DNA from: Myxococcaceae bacterium
GTDB lineage: Bacteria > Myxococcota > Myxococcia > Myxococcales > Myxococcaceae
Direction: 5' to 3'
Length of the DNA stretch: 64,000 nt
NCBI GenBank assembly: GCA_016793095.1
Contig: JAEUJQ010000056.1
Span: 62,001 to 126,000 of the forward strand
The first letter of the stretch is position 1. Each line of letters opens with the position of its first letter. The translations under genes and the position numbers were made by a program. Positions 1 through 8,438 of the stretch are shown here, piece after piece. Under the pieces are notes generated by a model. The model ran no database searches and was not told the DNA's origin. It saw only the letters and a program-made list of their open reading frames with translations.

Positions 1-535
1 GCTGCCCAGCGGGCGTGCCGGGGGGCTGCAGCGCCTCGGCCAGCGCGCGAGAGGCCTCGGGCGGGAGGGTCTGCGGATCCGGCCGGAGCTCGAGCGGACG
101 AACCGCGACGAAGCTCGGCGCCGGCGCAGGAGGAGGTGCGGGCCGCGGCACCTCGACGACGAGCGCCTCGGGCACCTCGAGCCACGCCGAGGGGTCGAGC
201 TCGTGCGCGGGCTCAGCCACGACGACGAGCTGCCCGCCGCGCGCGACCACCACGCTCCCCCGCGGGGGATGGAGCGCCTCGAGCGCGCGGGGGCTCGCGG
301 GAGCGCCGACCAGCACGCCCTGCCAGTCGATCAACGCCTCGCCACGCATCGCCTCGCAGTCGAGCTCCAGCGCCGCCGGCAGCCGCACCACCAGGCCTTC
401 GCGACACAGGCTCACGCGGGCGCCGGGACGCCACCAGGCCAGCACCTGCTCGCGGCCCCTGGCGGTGTCTGGCAACAGGACGCCCGAGACGAGGCGGCGC
501 CCTTCGAAGACCAGCCGCCGGCGCGCGACGCTCAT
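1..535 (-). CDS. MoxR-vWA-beta-propeller operon component (partial, C-terminus outside window)
   Basis: Start codon ATG overlaps the stop of the upstream vWA-propeller gene by 4 nt (ATGA), which fixes the start. About 178 residues are visible before the window edge. The product begins MSVARRRLVFEGRR, is rich in short beta-strand-like stretches (LVVRLPAAL, GVLVGAP, SVVVARGGQLVVVAEP), and then has a Pro/Ala linker (PRPAPPPAPAP) near residue 130. No catalytic motif, signal peptide or membrane segment is seen. Position as the fourth gene of a MoxR/vWA/propeller operon suggests it is one of the accessory (bpX-type) proteins of the MoxR-vWA-beta-propeller ternary system; I cannot assign the exact bpX family. 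Reading frame and start are clear, the function is inferred from context only. Confidence 0.75.
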   Translation of the reverse strand, partial: MSVARRRLVFEGRRLVSGVLLPDTARGREQVLAWWRPGARVSLCREGLVVRLPAALELDCEAMRGEALIDWQGVLVGAPASPRALEALHPPRGSVVVARGGQLVVVAEPAHELDPSAWLEVPEALVVEVPRPAPPPAPAPSFVAVRPLELRPDPQTLPPEASRALAEALQPPGTPAGQ

Positions 536-2331
536 CGGCGGTACTCCGTGAAGTGCATCAACCGCCGGCCGTTTCCGTCCGGCAGCCCGATGAGGAGCTT
601 CTTCGTGTTGGCCGCGTCGAAGACCCCGATGCCGCCGTTCGCGTCGAGCCAGGCGACGCGTGGAAACTCGAAGTCGGGCGTGACCTCGATGATGGGGCTG
701 TCGCTCTCGACGATCTGCTGCAGCCCCTGCGCGCTCACGTGCTGCAGACGCTTCCTGTCCGCGGTCAGCACCAGGAGCCCTGCGACCCACTCCGCTGGCC
801 CGGTGACGCCCACCACCGTTGTTCCGGTCGGCACGTCGAGGCCGATGCTCGGCCGCGTGGCGTCGATCAGCGTCCACCGAGGGCTCGTCGCCAGCTCGCC
901 GAGCCCGAGCAGCGGCAGCGGGTACCGCATGCCACCCGCGAAGTGGGCGCGCGTCGTCCCCAGCCCCTCGAGCAGGGTGGTGGTCTCGGTGCCGTTGGAG
1001 AAGGTCGTCCGCACCGCGCGGCGCAGCTCCTCGTCGATGGTGAGCAGCAGCATCCGCTCGCTCCGCTGGGTGTGCGCGAGCACGCGGTAGGGCGACTGCC
1101 TGACGAGCCCGTCCATGAGCATGTACGCGCGCTCGTTCACCACGAGCACGAGCCGCCGCTTCCCGGCGAACGTGAGGGTGGCGAGGTCGCTGAGCGCGTC
1201 GTCGGGCAGGGGCGCCGTGCTCAGCGCCTCGGGGACCTCGAAGGTGGCCGGGTCGCCCTTTCGTTCGCCGCGCTTGGTGAGCGGCCACGCGACGAAGCGC
1301 AGCACCCGGCCGCTCGAGTCGAAGCGGGCGGTGACCGCGACGAGCCCCTTGTGCCAGCCGGCGGCGATGACGCGCTCGAGCGGCGGGGGCTGGAAGACGA
1401 TGCGCTTCGAGGTGCCGGAGGTGCCGTAGGGCAACACCAGGGAGATGAGCTCGCCGTCGGCGCCGCGGGTGAAGAGCCGGTTGCCGCTCGCGCTGAAGAC
1501 GAGGCCGCGCGTGGGGCTCGACGTCACCGGCTTCGGCTTCGGCCGCTCGACGGTGAACGGCGCGCGCAGCAGCGAGGTGCACACCGCCGCTGAGGGAAGC
1601 TCGAGCCGCACCGTCTGACGGACGCGCCCGGCGCGACGCACGGTCGCCTCGAGTCGCCGCGCCCCCGGCGTCATCACCTCGTCGAGCTCGACCTGCTGGA
1701 CCCGCGAGGACGTCGCGGACGTGACGAGCCCGGGGCTGCCCACCACCCAGACGTCGTCCGCCTCGTCGCCGATGGAGACGAGCCACCCATCGAGATCCGC
1801 CGAGCTCGCCGGTCGGGTCGTCCGGGAGCGCAGCAACGTCTCGGCCTCGGTCTTGCTGAAGCCCTCCCTCAGGTTCACCGGGGGCGTCTGGAGCACGCCC
1901 CAGCGCAGCCTCGCGTGCGCCGCCTCGCACCGGGACGCGAAGACGATGAAGGCCGCCAGGTGCGCGATGCGGGGCGCCCCGAGCTGAGCGGGGCCCGAGT
2001 CGAACAGCACGAGGCACTGACGGGCGCGGTGCGGCTCCCGGACCGCCAGCCGGGAGAACAAGTGCTCGCCTTCGGCGGCGCGGCGCAGGAACTCCTCCGG
2101 CGCCTCGTCGGCGTACAGCCACTCGGTCATCAGCAGCCGCTCGTAGGGGCCCTTGCGCGCCACGCCGTCGTAGCCGTCCGGAGCGCCCGTCGGGCGGGCC
2201 TGCGCGTCAGACAAGGGGCCGATGCTCAACGACAGTCGTTGGATCCACGGGGCGAGCGCGAGGGCCAGCTCGCGCTGAAGCAGCCCGAGCTGCGCGGCCC
2301 ACGGCTTGAGCGGCGCCGGCAGCACGCTCAT
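532..2331 (-). CDS. vWA-like / beta-propeller fusion protein of MoxR ternary system
   Basis: 599-residue cytoplasmic protein with no signal peptide. Residues about 90-250 look like a von Willebrand factor A fold: the strand LVLFDSGPAQLG sits where the MIDAS DxSxS motif belongs but reads D-S-G-P-A, so metal binding may be degenerate. From about residue 270 to the end there are repeated four-strand blocks (GLVFSASGNRLFTRGADGELISL, ATLTFAGKRRLVLVVNERAYML, VAWLDANGGIGVFDA) typical of a beta-propeller. The start at 2331 is set by ATGA overlap with the preceding small gene, and the stop overlaps the next gene the same way, so all four genes are translationally coupled. In the known ternary systems the MoxR ATPase is thought to remodel targets chosen by the vWA and propeller parts. 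Here the vWA and propeller are on one chain. Substrate unknown. Confidence 0.8.
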   Translation of the reverse strand: MSVLPAPLKPWAAQLGLLQRELALALAPWIQRLSLSIGPLSDAQARPTGAPDGYDGVARKGPYERLLMTEWLYADEAPEEFLRRAAEGEHLFSRLAVREPHRARQCLVLFDSGPAQLGAPRIAHLAAFIVFASRCEAAHARLRWGVLQTPPVNLREGFSKTEAETLLRSRTTRPASSADLDGWLVSIGDEADDVWVVGSPGLVTSATSSRVQQVELDEVMTPGARRLEATVRRAGRVRQTVRLELPSAAVCTSLLRAPFTVERPKPKPVTSSPTRGLVFSASGNRLFTRGADGELISLVLPYGTSGTSKRIVFQPPPLERVIAAGWHKGLVAVTARFDSSGRVLRFVAWPLTKRGERKGDPATFEVPEALSTAPLPDDALSDLATLTFAGKRRLVLVVNERAYMLMDGLVRQSPYRVLAHTQRSERMLLLTIDEELRRAVRTTFSNGTETTTLLEGLGTTRAHFAGGMRYPLPLLGLGELATSPRWTLIDATRPSIGLDVPTGTTVVGVTGPAEWVAGLLVLTADRKRLQHVSAQGLQQIVESDSPIIEVTPDFEFPRVAWLDANGGIGVFDAANTKKLLIGLPDGNGRRLMHFTEYRR

Positions 2332-2747
2332 CGGTCGGGCTCCCCGAGCTGCCCGGCGAGCGCGGCGCGGGAGATGGGCGTGGCCCTCGCGAGCGGGACG
2401 AGGGTCGAGAGTGACAAGACGGCGAACGGACCCTCGGGCAGCGCGTGGGCGCGTCGCAGCGCGCGCTCGACCAGCGGCGCGGCAGGCTCGGTCTCGCTCA
2501 GCGTGGGGATCAACATGCCGGGCGCGTGCGGCTCTGCGCCGAGGTACCGCGCGCCATCGACCCACGGCAGCGCGTCTTCGGGGCCCACCGCGATGACGAG
2601 CTGGTCCACCGAGACGACGCGGAGCTGTCGCCGCTGCGGCTCGGGCAGGACGAGCAGCCGCGCCGCGAGGGTCTTCGCGACCACCCCCTGCCCGACGACC
2701 GCGCGGGGCGCCAGGGCGTCGTGGCGTGCGCGCAAGAGAGCTCTCAT
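2328..2747 (-). CDS. Small protein between MoxR and vWA-propeller genes
   Basis: 139 residues beginning MRALLRARHDALAPRAVV. The start overlaps the MoxR stop by 4 nt and the stop overlaps the next start by 4 nt, so it is clearly part of the operon. Predicted mixed alpha/beta, with hydrophobic strands (RLLVLPEP, LRVVSVDQLVIAVG, GPFAVLSLSTLVPL) and no signal peptide, membrane segment or Cys cluster. I do not recognise a general family. Small accessory proteins in this position exist in MoxR-vWA-beta-propeller ternary systems (Pfam bpX series) and this is probably one of them; which one is not determinable by eye. A role as adaptor between the ATPase and the propeller protein is a guess. Confidence 0.75.
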   Translation of the reverse strand: MRALLRARHDALAPRAVVGQGVVAKTLAARLLVLPEPQRRQLRVVSVDQLVIAVGPEDALPWVDGARYLGAEPHAPGMLIPTLSETEPAAPLVERALRRAHALPEGPFAVLSLSTLVPLARATPISRAALAGQLGEPDR

Positions 2748-3886
2748 CGCGGCCGCAGCAGCTCGGTGAGCCTCGCGCGCACCGGAACCAGCTCGGCCGG
2801 CAGGGCGGTGGGGTCGAAGGAGGCGTCGATCTCTCTCGCGACGCCCTCGAGCTTGAGCAGCCAGCGCTCGGTGGCGCTCCCGTCGTCAGCCGCCGGCGCC
2901 TGGGTGAAGAGGCCCGTCGCGGTCTCGGCGATGCGCGCAGCCCGCACGCCCGGTGCGTTCGACGCCGCCTCTGCCGCGGCGATGAGCGCCGAGCTCTGGG
3001 AGTGCTTGAGCACGTCCTTCAGGACGTCCTGCGCGAGGCGCTGGCCGTCGAGCGTCGGCACCGCGTAGACGATCGGCCAGAGATCGGCGTCGGTGGGCTC
3101 GGTGCGGCCCCCCATCACGGCCGCGGCGCAGGCGAGGCGCTGCACCTTCACCACGCGGCGGTCCGACAGCTCCACGCCGGCCTTCCGCAAGAGCCGCACG
3201 GCATGGGCGAGCGGATCTCTCAGCCGCGCGGTGTTCGCCTGCTTCGCCGCCACCGACAGCACGTCGAGGTGCTCGAGCGACGCGCGCTGCGTCAGCTCGA
3301 GCCGCGCCAGCGCCGCGCCTCCGTCGAGCAGGGCCTCGAGCTTCGCGTCGGCGATGGGCTCGACGAAGACGCGCACGAGGAAGCGGTCGGCAAACGCCGC
3401 CAGCGACGGCTCCTCGGGGATGGCGTTCGACGCGCCGATGCACACCCGCAGCGGGCACTTCACCAGCGTGTGGCCCCGGCGGAAGACCCGCTCGTTCAAG
3501 AGCCCGAGCAGCGTGTTCAAGATGGCGGTGGAGCCGAGGAACACCTCGTCCAGGAAGGCGATCTCGGCCTCTGGCAGCATGCCCGCCGTCTGGGTCTCGA
3601 CGAGGCCGTCCTTCAGCTTCTTGAGATCGACGGGACCGAACACCTCGGACGGCTCGGTGAAGCGGCCCAGCAGGTACTCGAAGTACCGGCCCCCGAAGGT
3701 GCGGGCGACCCGGCGCACGGCCTCGCTCTTCGCGGTGCCGGGCGGGCCGATGACGAGCAGGTGCTCCTGGGCGATGGCCGTCAAGGCGATGAGATCGACG
3801 AGCTGCTCACGCTCGACGAGGCCGCGGCTTGCGTCGGTGAGCGCGTCGCGGATGGCGAGGGAGGCTTCTGTCAGGGTCGGGGCCAT
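2744..3886 (-). CDS. moxR: MoxR-family AAA+ ATPase
   Basis: 380 residues. Walker A GPPGTAKS at about residues 47-54, Walker B IAFLDEVF at about 109-116, and a sensor-1 stretch IGASNAIPEE near 150, the standard MoxR/RavA arrangement; residues after about 210 form the helical lid and a family-variable C-terminus. MoxR ATPases act as chaperones with vWA-domain partners, and the next gene but one is a vWA-propeller fusion. It is the first gene of a four-gene minus-strand operon joined by ATGA overlaps. ATG start at 3886; only about 140 bp separate it from the next gene upstream, so the operon promoter should lie in 3887-4022. Catalytic motifs look intact. The cellular target is unknown. Confidence 0.92.
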   Translation of the reverse strand: MAPTLTEASLAIRDALTDASRGLVEREQLVDLIALTAIAQEHLLVIGPPGTAKSEAVRRVARTFGGRYFEYLLGRFTEPSEVFGPVDLKKLKDGLVETQTAGMLPEAEIAFLDEVFLGSTAILNTLLGLLNERVFRRGHTLVKCPLRVCIGASNAIPEEPSLAAFADRFLVRVFVEPIADAKLEALLDGGAALARLELTQRASLEHLDVLSVAAKQANTARLRDPLAHAVRLLRKAGVELSDRRVVKVQRLACAAAVMGGRTEPTDADLWPIVYAVPTLDGQRLAQDVLKDVLKHSQSSALIAAAEAASNAPGVRAARIAETATGLFTQAPAADDGSATERWLLKLEGVAREIDASFDPTALPAELVPVRARLTELLRPR

Positions 3887-3912
3887 GAGGTCGCAAGACT
3901 ACTCTTGCCCGG

Positions 3913-4074
3913 GTGCTGACGGAGCGTGCCGCGAACCATGACGGGTGGGCGCTGCCTTCGGAGCGCCTGAGCTCCCTCGGACCGCTCGACCGTGACGAGC
4001 TGAGCCTCGTGCGCCGCGTGGGTCAACGCGCCTCGCCGCCTGCGCCCGGCGACCCGACCTCGGAGCGCTCGTAG
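3913..4074 (+). CDS. Possible short ORF or gene remnant divergent from moxR
   Basis: A GTG-initiated frame of 53 residues starting VLTERAANHDGWALP with the protein-like stretch ERLSSLGPLDRDELSLVRRV. It diverges from moxR and its last 50 bp overlap the 3' end of the convergent DHFR-family gene. No strong ribosome binding site is visible. It could be the 5' remnant of a gene cut short by rearrangement, a real small protein, or chance in GC-rich DNA. Low confidence. Confidence 0.2.
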   Translation: MLTERAANHDGWALPSERLSSLGPLDRDELSLVRRVGQRASPPAPGDPTSERS

Positions 4075-4586
4075 CGGAGCTGGACGAGGCCCGACGGAAA
4101 GGCCTCGGCGCCGAGCAGCCTCAAGCCGAGCTCGGGCCCCCCGCGCTCGAAGAGCGGGCGTCCGCTGCCGAGGAGGTGAGGCACGATCGAGAGGGTCAAC
4201 GCGTCCACCACGGCTTCGCGCAGGCCCTGGCGTACGAGCGCTCCGCCGTCGAGGTAGACGTGCCGTGCGCCGAGCGCGAACAACGCCTCGAGGGCTGGCG
4301 CGAGGGCGCCCTCGGCCTGCTCGACGCCGGGGCGCGGGGCGATGGGCCGGTGCGAGAACACGACGACCCGCTTCCCTTCCCAGGGCCAGCGGTCGAACCC
4401 CAGCACCGTGTCGTACGTCGCGCGTCCGATCACCAGGGTGTCGATCGTCGAGAAGAACGCGGCGTAGCCGTAGTCGCCGCCGGCCGGGTCGTGGAAGCGC
4501 TCGAGCCAGTCGAGCCGGCCGTCTTCGCGCGCGATGAGGAGATCGACGCTGACGCCGAGGTACACGGACACACGGGGACGCGGCAT
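4023..4586 (-). CDS. Dihydrofolate reductase / RibD C-terminal family protein
   Basis: 187 residues starting MPRPRVSVYLGVSVDLLIAR. Matches the RibD-C/DHFR-like fold: N-terminal strand plus loop, the GRATYDTVLGF segment after the first crossover, VVVFSHRPI, a Gly-rich nucleotide-binding stretch VYLDGGALVRQGLREAVVD near residue 125, and the terminal LTLSIVPHLLGSGRPLF block. Such stand-alone proteins are probable NAD(P)H-dependent reductases of unknown substrate; this is not a canonical folate-pathway DHFR. The in-frame sequence upstream of 4586 has non-coding character, so the ATG at 4586 is chosen. Divergent from the aldehyde dehydrogenase gene with a 108-bp shared promoter region. Confidence 0.88.
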   Translation of the reverse strand: MPRPRVSVYLGVSVDLLIAREDGRLDWLERFHDPAGGDYGYAAFFSTIDTLVIGRATYDTVLGFDRWPWEGKRVVVFSHRPIAPRPGVEQAEGALAPALEALFALGARHVYLDGGALVRQGLREAVVDALTLSIVPHLLGSGRPLFERGGPELGLRLLGAEAFPSGLVQLRYERSEVGSPGAGGEAR

Positions 4587-4694
4587 GGGGTGAGTGTATC
4601 GCTTCGCCAGCGTGGCGTGACCCCGCTGCGGTCGCCGGACGTGCGGTGCCCGAAATGCGACGCGGCCACCCGGTCCCGTGGCACAGTCGAGCGC

Positions 4695-6326
4695 ATGAGC
4701 GCCTGGAACGACGACGCCTTCATCTCGATGTTCCCCGAAGCCCAGGCGGTCCCCGCGGGAGTCCGGGTCGATCCCGCGGCGCACGGCGCGCGCTGGCTCG
4801 TCGACGGCGAGGTCCGCACGTCCGGCGGGCCCACGCGTGAGGTGCGGTCGCGCGTCGCCACTCGTCAGGGCACGACGCTCTCGACGACGCTGCTCGGCCA
4901 CGAAGCGCAGCTCACCGCCGACGACGCGAAGCTGGCGGTGGCCGCGGCTCAGCGAGCGTGGAACGACGGTGAAGGGGAGTGGCCCTCGGCCCACGTGGAG
5001 GCGCGCATCGCCGCGGTGAAGCGCTTCGCCGCCGCCGTGGAGGCGAAGGCGGACGAGATCGCCACGCTGCTCATGTGGGAGATCGGCAAGCCCCGGGCTT
5101 CGTCGCGCGACGAGGTGACCCGCAGCGTCGACTACATCCGCAACACCATCGTCGAGCTCGAGCGCCTGCGCGAGGCCGATCTCGGCGTGCAGACCGGGAC
5201 GGCTGGCGGGAAGCACCACTTCGCGCGCACGCACCGGCGCGCCCTCGGCGTCGTGCTCTGCGTGGCGCCCTTCAACTACCCGGTGAACGAGTTCCTCACG
5301 ACCGTCATCCCCGCCCTGCTGATGGGCAACGTCGTCATCGCGAAGACGCCCCGCTTCGGCGTGCTGGCGAACCTCGTGCTGCTCGAGGCGTTCCGCGACG
5401 CGTTCCCGAAGGGCGTGGTGAGCCTCCTGCCCGGTGACGGCCGCGTCGTGATTCCCGCGGTCATGTCGGCGACCGAGCAGGACGTCGCAGGCAACCCCAC
5501 CGGCGTCGTCCACGTGCTCGCCTTCATCGGGAGCGAGGGCGCCGCGAACGCCATCATGCGCTCGCACCCCACGCCCATCACCCTGCACAAGATCCTCGGG
5601 CTCGGGGCCAAGAACGCCGCCGTCGTCCTCCCCGACGCTGACCTCGACGCGGCGGCCGCGGCCCTCGTGAAGGGCAGCCTGGGCTTCAACGGCCAGCGCT
5701 GCACCGCGGAGAAGATCGTCTTCGCGCACCGGAGCGTGTTCGACGCGCTCGCCGCGAAGATGGTCGCCAGGGTGGACGCGCTCGTGCTGGGCATGCCGTG
5801 GGAGGACGGCGTCAACATCTCGCCGCTCCCCGAGGAGCCCAAGCTCGACTGGATGCGGGCGTTGGTGGACGACGCGGTGGGGAAGGGTGCGAAGGTGCTC
5901 AACGCCGGCGGCGGGCGGGGCGCGTTCTCGATCATGCGGCCGGCCGTGGTGGGCGAGGTGAAGGCGGGCATGAAGCTGTTCCACGAAGAGCAGTTCGGCC
6001 CGGTGGTGCCCCTCGCCGCCTTCGACGACGCCGAAGAGGTGGTGCGCTGGCAACGCCGCTCGCCCTTCGGCCAGCAGGCCGCGGTGTGGGGCCAGCCTCA
6101 GAACGCGAGGGCCCTCGTCCGCCGCTTCACCCGCTTCGTCGCCCGGGTGAACCTGAACGACGTGTGCCAGCGCGGCCCAGACTCGTTCGGCTTCTCGGCC
6201 GCGGACAAGTCGGGGTTCGGCACCTTGTCGCTCAAGGAGGCGCTGCTCGCCTTCAGCCGCCCGGTGCTGGTGCAGGCGAGAGAGCAGGCCGTGCTCGACG
6301 CCTTCCTGTCACGGCCGACCACCTGA
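4695..6326 (+). CDS. Aldehyde dehydrogenase family (GAPN-like)
   Basis: 543 residues. Cofactor-binding segment VAPFNYPVNEF, AKTPRFG, the FIGSEGAA Rossmann turn, and the catalytic cysteine in FNGQRCTAEK match the ALDH superfamily. The GQRCTA context is the one found in NADP-dependent non-phosphorylating glyceraldehyde-3-phosphate dehydrogenases, so that is the closest guess. The usual general-base motif (ELGGK) is replaced by GLGAK (codons near 5595-5610), so the catalytic Glu appears to be missing. The C-terminus (PDSFGFSAADKSGFGTLSLKEAL) is the standard oligomerisation end. The start at 4695 gives the full N-terminal extension seen in larger ALDHs; no secretion signal. Substrate uncertain. 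Confidence 0.88.
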   Translation: MSAWNDDAFISMFPEAQAVPAGVRVDPAAHGARWLVDGEVRTSGGPTREVRSRVATRQGTTLSTTLLGHEAQLTADDAKLAVAAAQRAWNDGEGEWPSAHVEARIAAVKRFAAAVEAKADEIATLLMWEIGKPRASSRDEVTRSVDYIRNTIVELERLREADLGVQTGTAGGKHHFARTHRRALGVVLCVAPFNYPVNEFLTTVIPALLMGNVVIAKTPRFGVLANLVLLEAFRDAFPKGVVSLLPGDGRVVIPAVMSATEQDVAGNPTGVVHVLAFIGSEGAANAIMRSHPTPITLHKILGLGAKNAAVVLPDADLDAAAAALVKGSLGFNGQRCTAEKIVFAHRSVFDALAAKMVARVDALVLGMPWEDGVNISPLPEEPKLDWMRALVDDAVGKGAKVLNAGGGRGAFSIMRPAVVGEVKAGMKLFHEEQFGPVVPLAAFDDAEEVVRWQRRSPFGQQAAVWGQPQNARALVRRFTRFVARVNLNDVCQRGPDSFGFSAADKSGFGTLSLKEALLAFSRPVLVQAREQAVLDAFLSRPTT

Positions 6327-6365
6327 CGTCAGCCCGACGTGACGACGCCGTCTTCGGGGGCCATC

Positions 6366-7733
6366 ATGGCGCCCTCCCTCTCCGCTGAGCTGAAGGCCCT
6401 CTGGCGCCTCGCGTTGCCGCTCGCGCTCGCGCAGGCAGGGCAGGCGCTGATGGGGCTGGTGGACACCGCGGTCGTCGGCAGGCTCTCGGAGGTCGCGCAG
6501 GCCTCGGCTGGCCTCGGCAACTCGCTCACCTTCACCATCATGTTCTTCGGCATTGGCGTGATGATGGCGCTCGATCCGCTCGTGTCGCAGGCCATCGGCG
6601 CGAGGCAACCGGCCGAGGCGCGCACCCACTACTGGACCGGCGTCTGGCTCGCGCTCTTCACCTCGGTGGTGCTGCTGGTGCCGCTGTTCTCGACCGGCGC
6701 GGTGCTGCGGCTCGTCGGCGTTCAGCCTGAGGTCGCGGCGGGCGCCGTCGACTACATCGAGCTGCGCTTCCCCGGAGTCTTCGGCCAGCTGCTCTTCGTG
6801 GGCGCGCGCTCGTACCTGCAGGGGAACGGCCGCACCCGCGCGATCGTCGTCGCGATGGTCGCCGCCAACGTGCTCAACCTCGTGCTCGACGTCGGCCTCG
6901 TCTTCGGCGTGGGGCCGGTGCCCGCCCTCGGCATCCGGGGCGCGTCCATCGCCACCACCGCCTGCACCTGGGTCCAGTTCCTGCTGCTGGTGCCCGCGCT
7001 CGGACCGCGGTCGCCCCAGGTTCGCCGCCGCCTCGACGTCCCCGCGCTCGTCCGCGCGTTGCGCGTCGGCCTGCCGGTCGGGCTGCACCTGCTCGCGGAA
7101 GGAGGCGTCTTCGGGCTCGCGGGGCTGCTGGCCGGGCGCCTGGGCGCGTCGAGCAGCGCCGCGCATCAGGTGGCGCTCACCTGGGCGAGCCTCACGTTCT
7201 GCGTCGCGCTCGGCATTGGCAGCGCCGGGAGCGTGCGCGTCGGGTGGGGCGTCGGGGCGGGCGATCGCCGGGCCGCGCGGCGCTCGGGCCTCGTCGCGTT
7301 CGGGAGCGGCGCCGCCTTCATGGCCTGCACCGCGCTCATGTTCGTCCTGATGCCCGCGCCGCTGGCCCGGCTGCTGTCTCCGAATGACGGCGTGGTGCTG
7401 GTCGCGACCTCGCTGTTCGCGGTCACCGCCGTCTTCCAGGTGTTCGACGGGGTGCAGGGCGTGGGCGCGGGGGTGCTGCGGGGCTACGCCGACACCCGCT
7501 TCACCTTCGTCGTCAACGTCGTCGCCCACTGGCTCATCGGCCTGCCGCTCTCGTACTGGCTCGGCGTGCGGGGCAGCCTCGGCGTGGTGGGCCTGTGGTG
7601 GGGGCTGTCGGCGGGCCTCATCGTCGTCGCGCTGGCCGTCTTCGCGCGCTTCGAGTGGCTGAGCCGCCAGGAGGTCCGCCCCCTCTCAGTTCACGCGGCG
7701 GCCGAGGGCGCGCTGGAGCGGGCGGGGCAGTGA
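6366..7733 (+). CDS. MATE family efflux transporter
   Basis: 455 residues and about 12 hydrophobic segments in two related halves. Family marks include LPLALAQAGQALMGLVDTAVVGRL at the first helix, ALDPLVSQAIGA in helix 2, and the NVLNLVLDVGLVFG stretch at helix 5-6; the second half repeats the pattern (AAHQVALTWASLTF, GVQGVGAGVLRGYADTRF). These export drugs or metabolites against Na+ or H+. I chose ATG 6366, 5 nt after a GGGGG stretch, over an alternative GTG at 6339. The 3' end overlaps the convergent SDR gene by 48 bp. Substrate cannot be read from the sequence. Confidence 0.93.
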   Translation: MAPSLSAELKALWRLALPLALAQAGQALMGLVDTAVVGRLSEVAQASAGLGNSLTFTIMFFGIGVMMALDPLVSQAIGARQPAEARTHYWTGVWLALFTSVVLLVPLFSTGAVLRLVGVQPEVAAGAVDYIELRFPGVFGQLLFVGARSYLQGNGRTRAIVVAMVAANVLNLVLDVGLVFGVGPVPALGIRGASIATTACTWVQFLLLVPALGPRSPQVRRRLDVPALVRALRVGLPVGLHLLAEGGVFGLAGLLAGRLGASSSAAHQVALTWASLTFCVALGIGSAGSVRVGWGVGAGDRRAARRSGLVAFGSGAAFMACTALMFVLMPAPLARLLSPNDGVVLVATSLFAVTAVFQVFDGVQGVGAGVLRGYADTRFTFVVNVVAHWLIGLPLSYWLGVRGSLGVVGLWWGLSAGLIVVALAVFARFEWLSRQEVRPLSVHAAAEGALERAGQ

Positions 7734-8438
7734 GCTGGCGAGGCCCACGACGAGCGAGGTGGGCAGCGGGTAGCTGAACATCTTCGTGCGCTTGAGAATG
7801 GCCCGGCCCATGCGCTCGGCCGCGTCATCGGCGTCGATGATGAAGGGCATGGGGTGCTTGTTCTTCGCCGTCATCTCGGTACGGACGAAGCCGGGGTGAA
7901 TCGTCGTCACCGCCACCCCGTGCCCCTCGACGTCGAGGCGCACGCTCTCGAGCCACGCCGTGAGGTACGTCTTCGAGGCGTTGTAGGCGGCCGTCTTGGG
8001 CAGCGAGAGGAAGGCGGCCAGCGAGCTGATGCCGACGAGGTGGCCCCGCCCGCGCTCGAGCATGCCGGGCAGCGCGCCGCACAGCGTGGCCGTCGCGCCC
8101 ATCACGTTCACGTCCAGCACCTTGCGCACGCGCCGCCACTCGATGGACTTCGCCGACATGGAGTCTCCCACGCCCGCGTTCGCGATGACGAGGTCGAGGC
8201 CGCCGCTCGTCCGGTCGAGCTCCTTCACGGCGTCATGGGCCGCGTCCGCGTCGGCGACGTCGAGCGTGAACGGGCGAATCCGCTCGGGCGCCGAGGCCGC
8301 GAGCGACTCGAGCTGCTCCAGCCGCCTGCCGGCCGCGTAGACGGTCAAGTCCTTCTTCGCGAGCCAGAGCGCGAGCGCCCGGCCCAGGCCGCTGGAGGCG
8401 CCGGTGATGAGGACACGCTGAGGGTTCGGTGCGTTCAT
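7686..8438 (-). CDS. Short-chain dehydrogenase/reductase
   Basis: 250 residues, classical SDR. TGASSGLG cofactor motif at the N-terminus, VIANAGVG (NAG motif), catalytic Ser in GISSLAAF and YNASK (YxxxK) near residue 155, then HPGFVRTEM. The Arg residues after the first strand (AGRRLEQ) suggest NADP preference. The start overlaps the stop of the upstream lipoprotein gene by 4 nt (ATGA), so the two are coupled. Substrate unknown; the family includes many oxidoreductases of lipids, sugars and steroids. Confidence 0.92.
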   Translation of the reverse strand: MNAPNPQRVLITGASSGLGRALALWLAKKDLTVYAAGRRLEQLESLAASAPERIRPFTLDVADADAAHDAVKELDRTSGGLDLVIANAGVGDSMSAKSIEWRRVRKVLDVNVMGATATLCGALPGMLERGRGHLVGISSLAAFLSLPKTAAYNASKTYLTAWLESVRLDVEGHGVAVTTIHPGFVRTEMTAKNKHPMPFIIDADDAAERMGRAILKRTKMFSYPLPTSLVVGLASSLPRPLQRALGRRVN

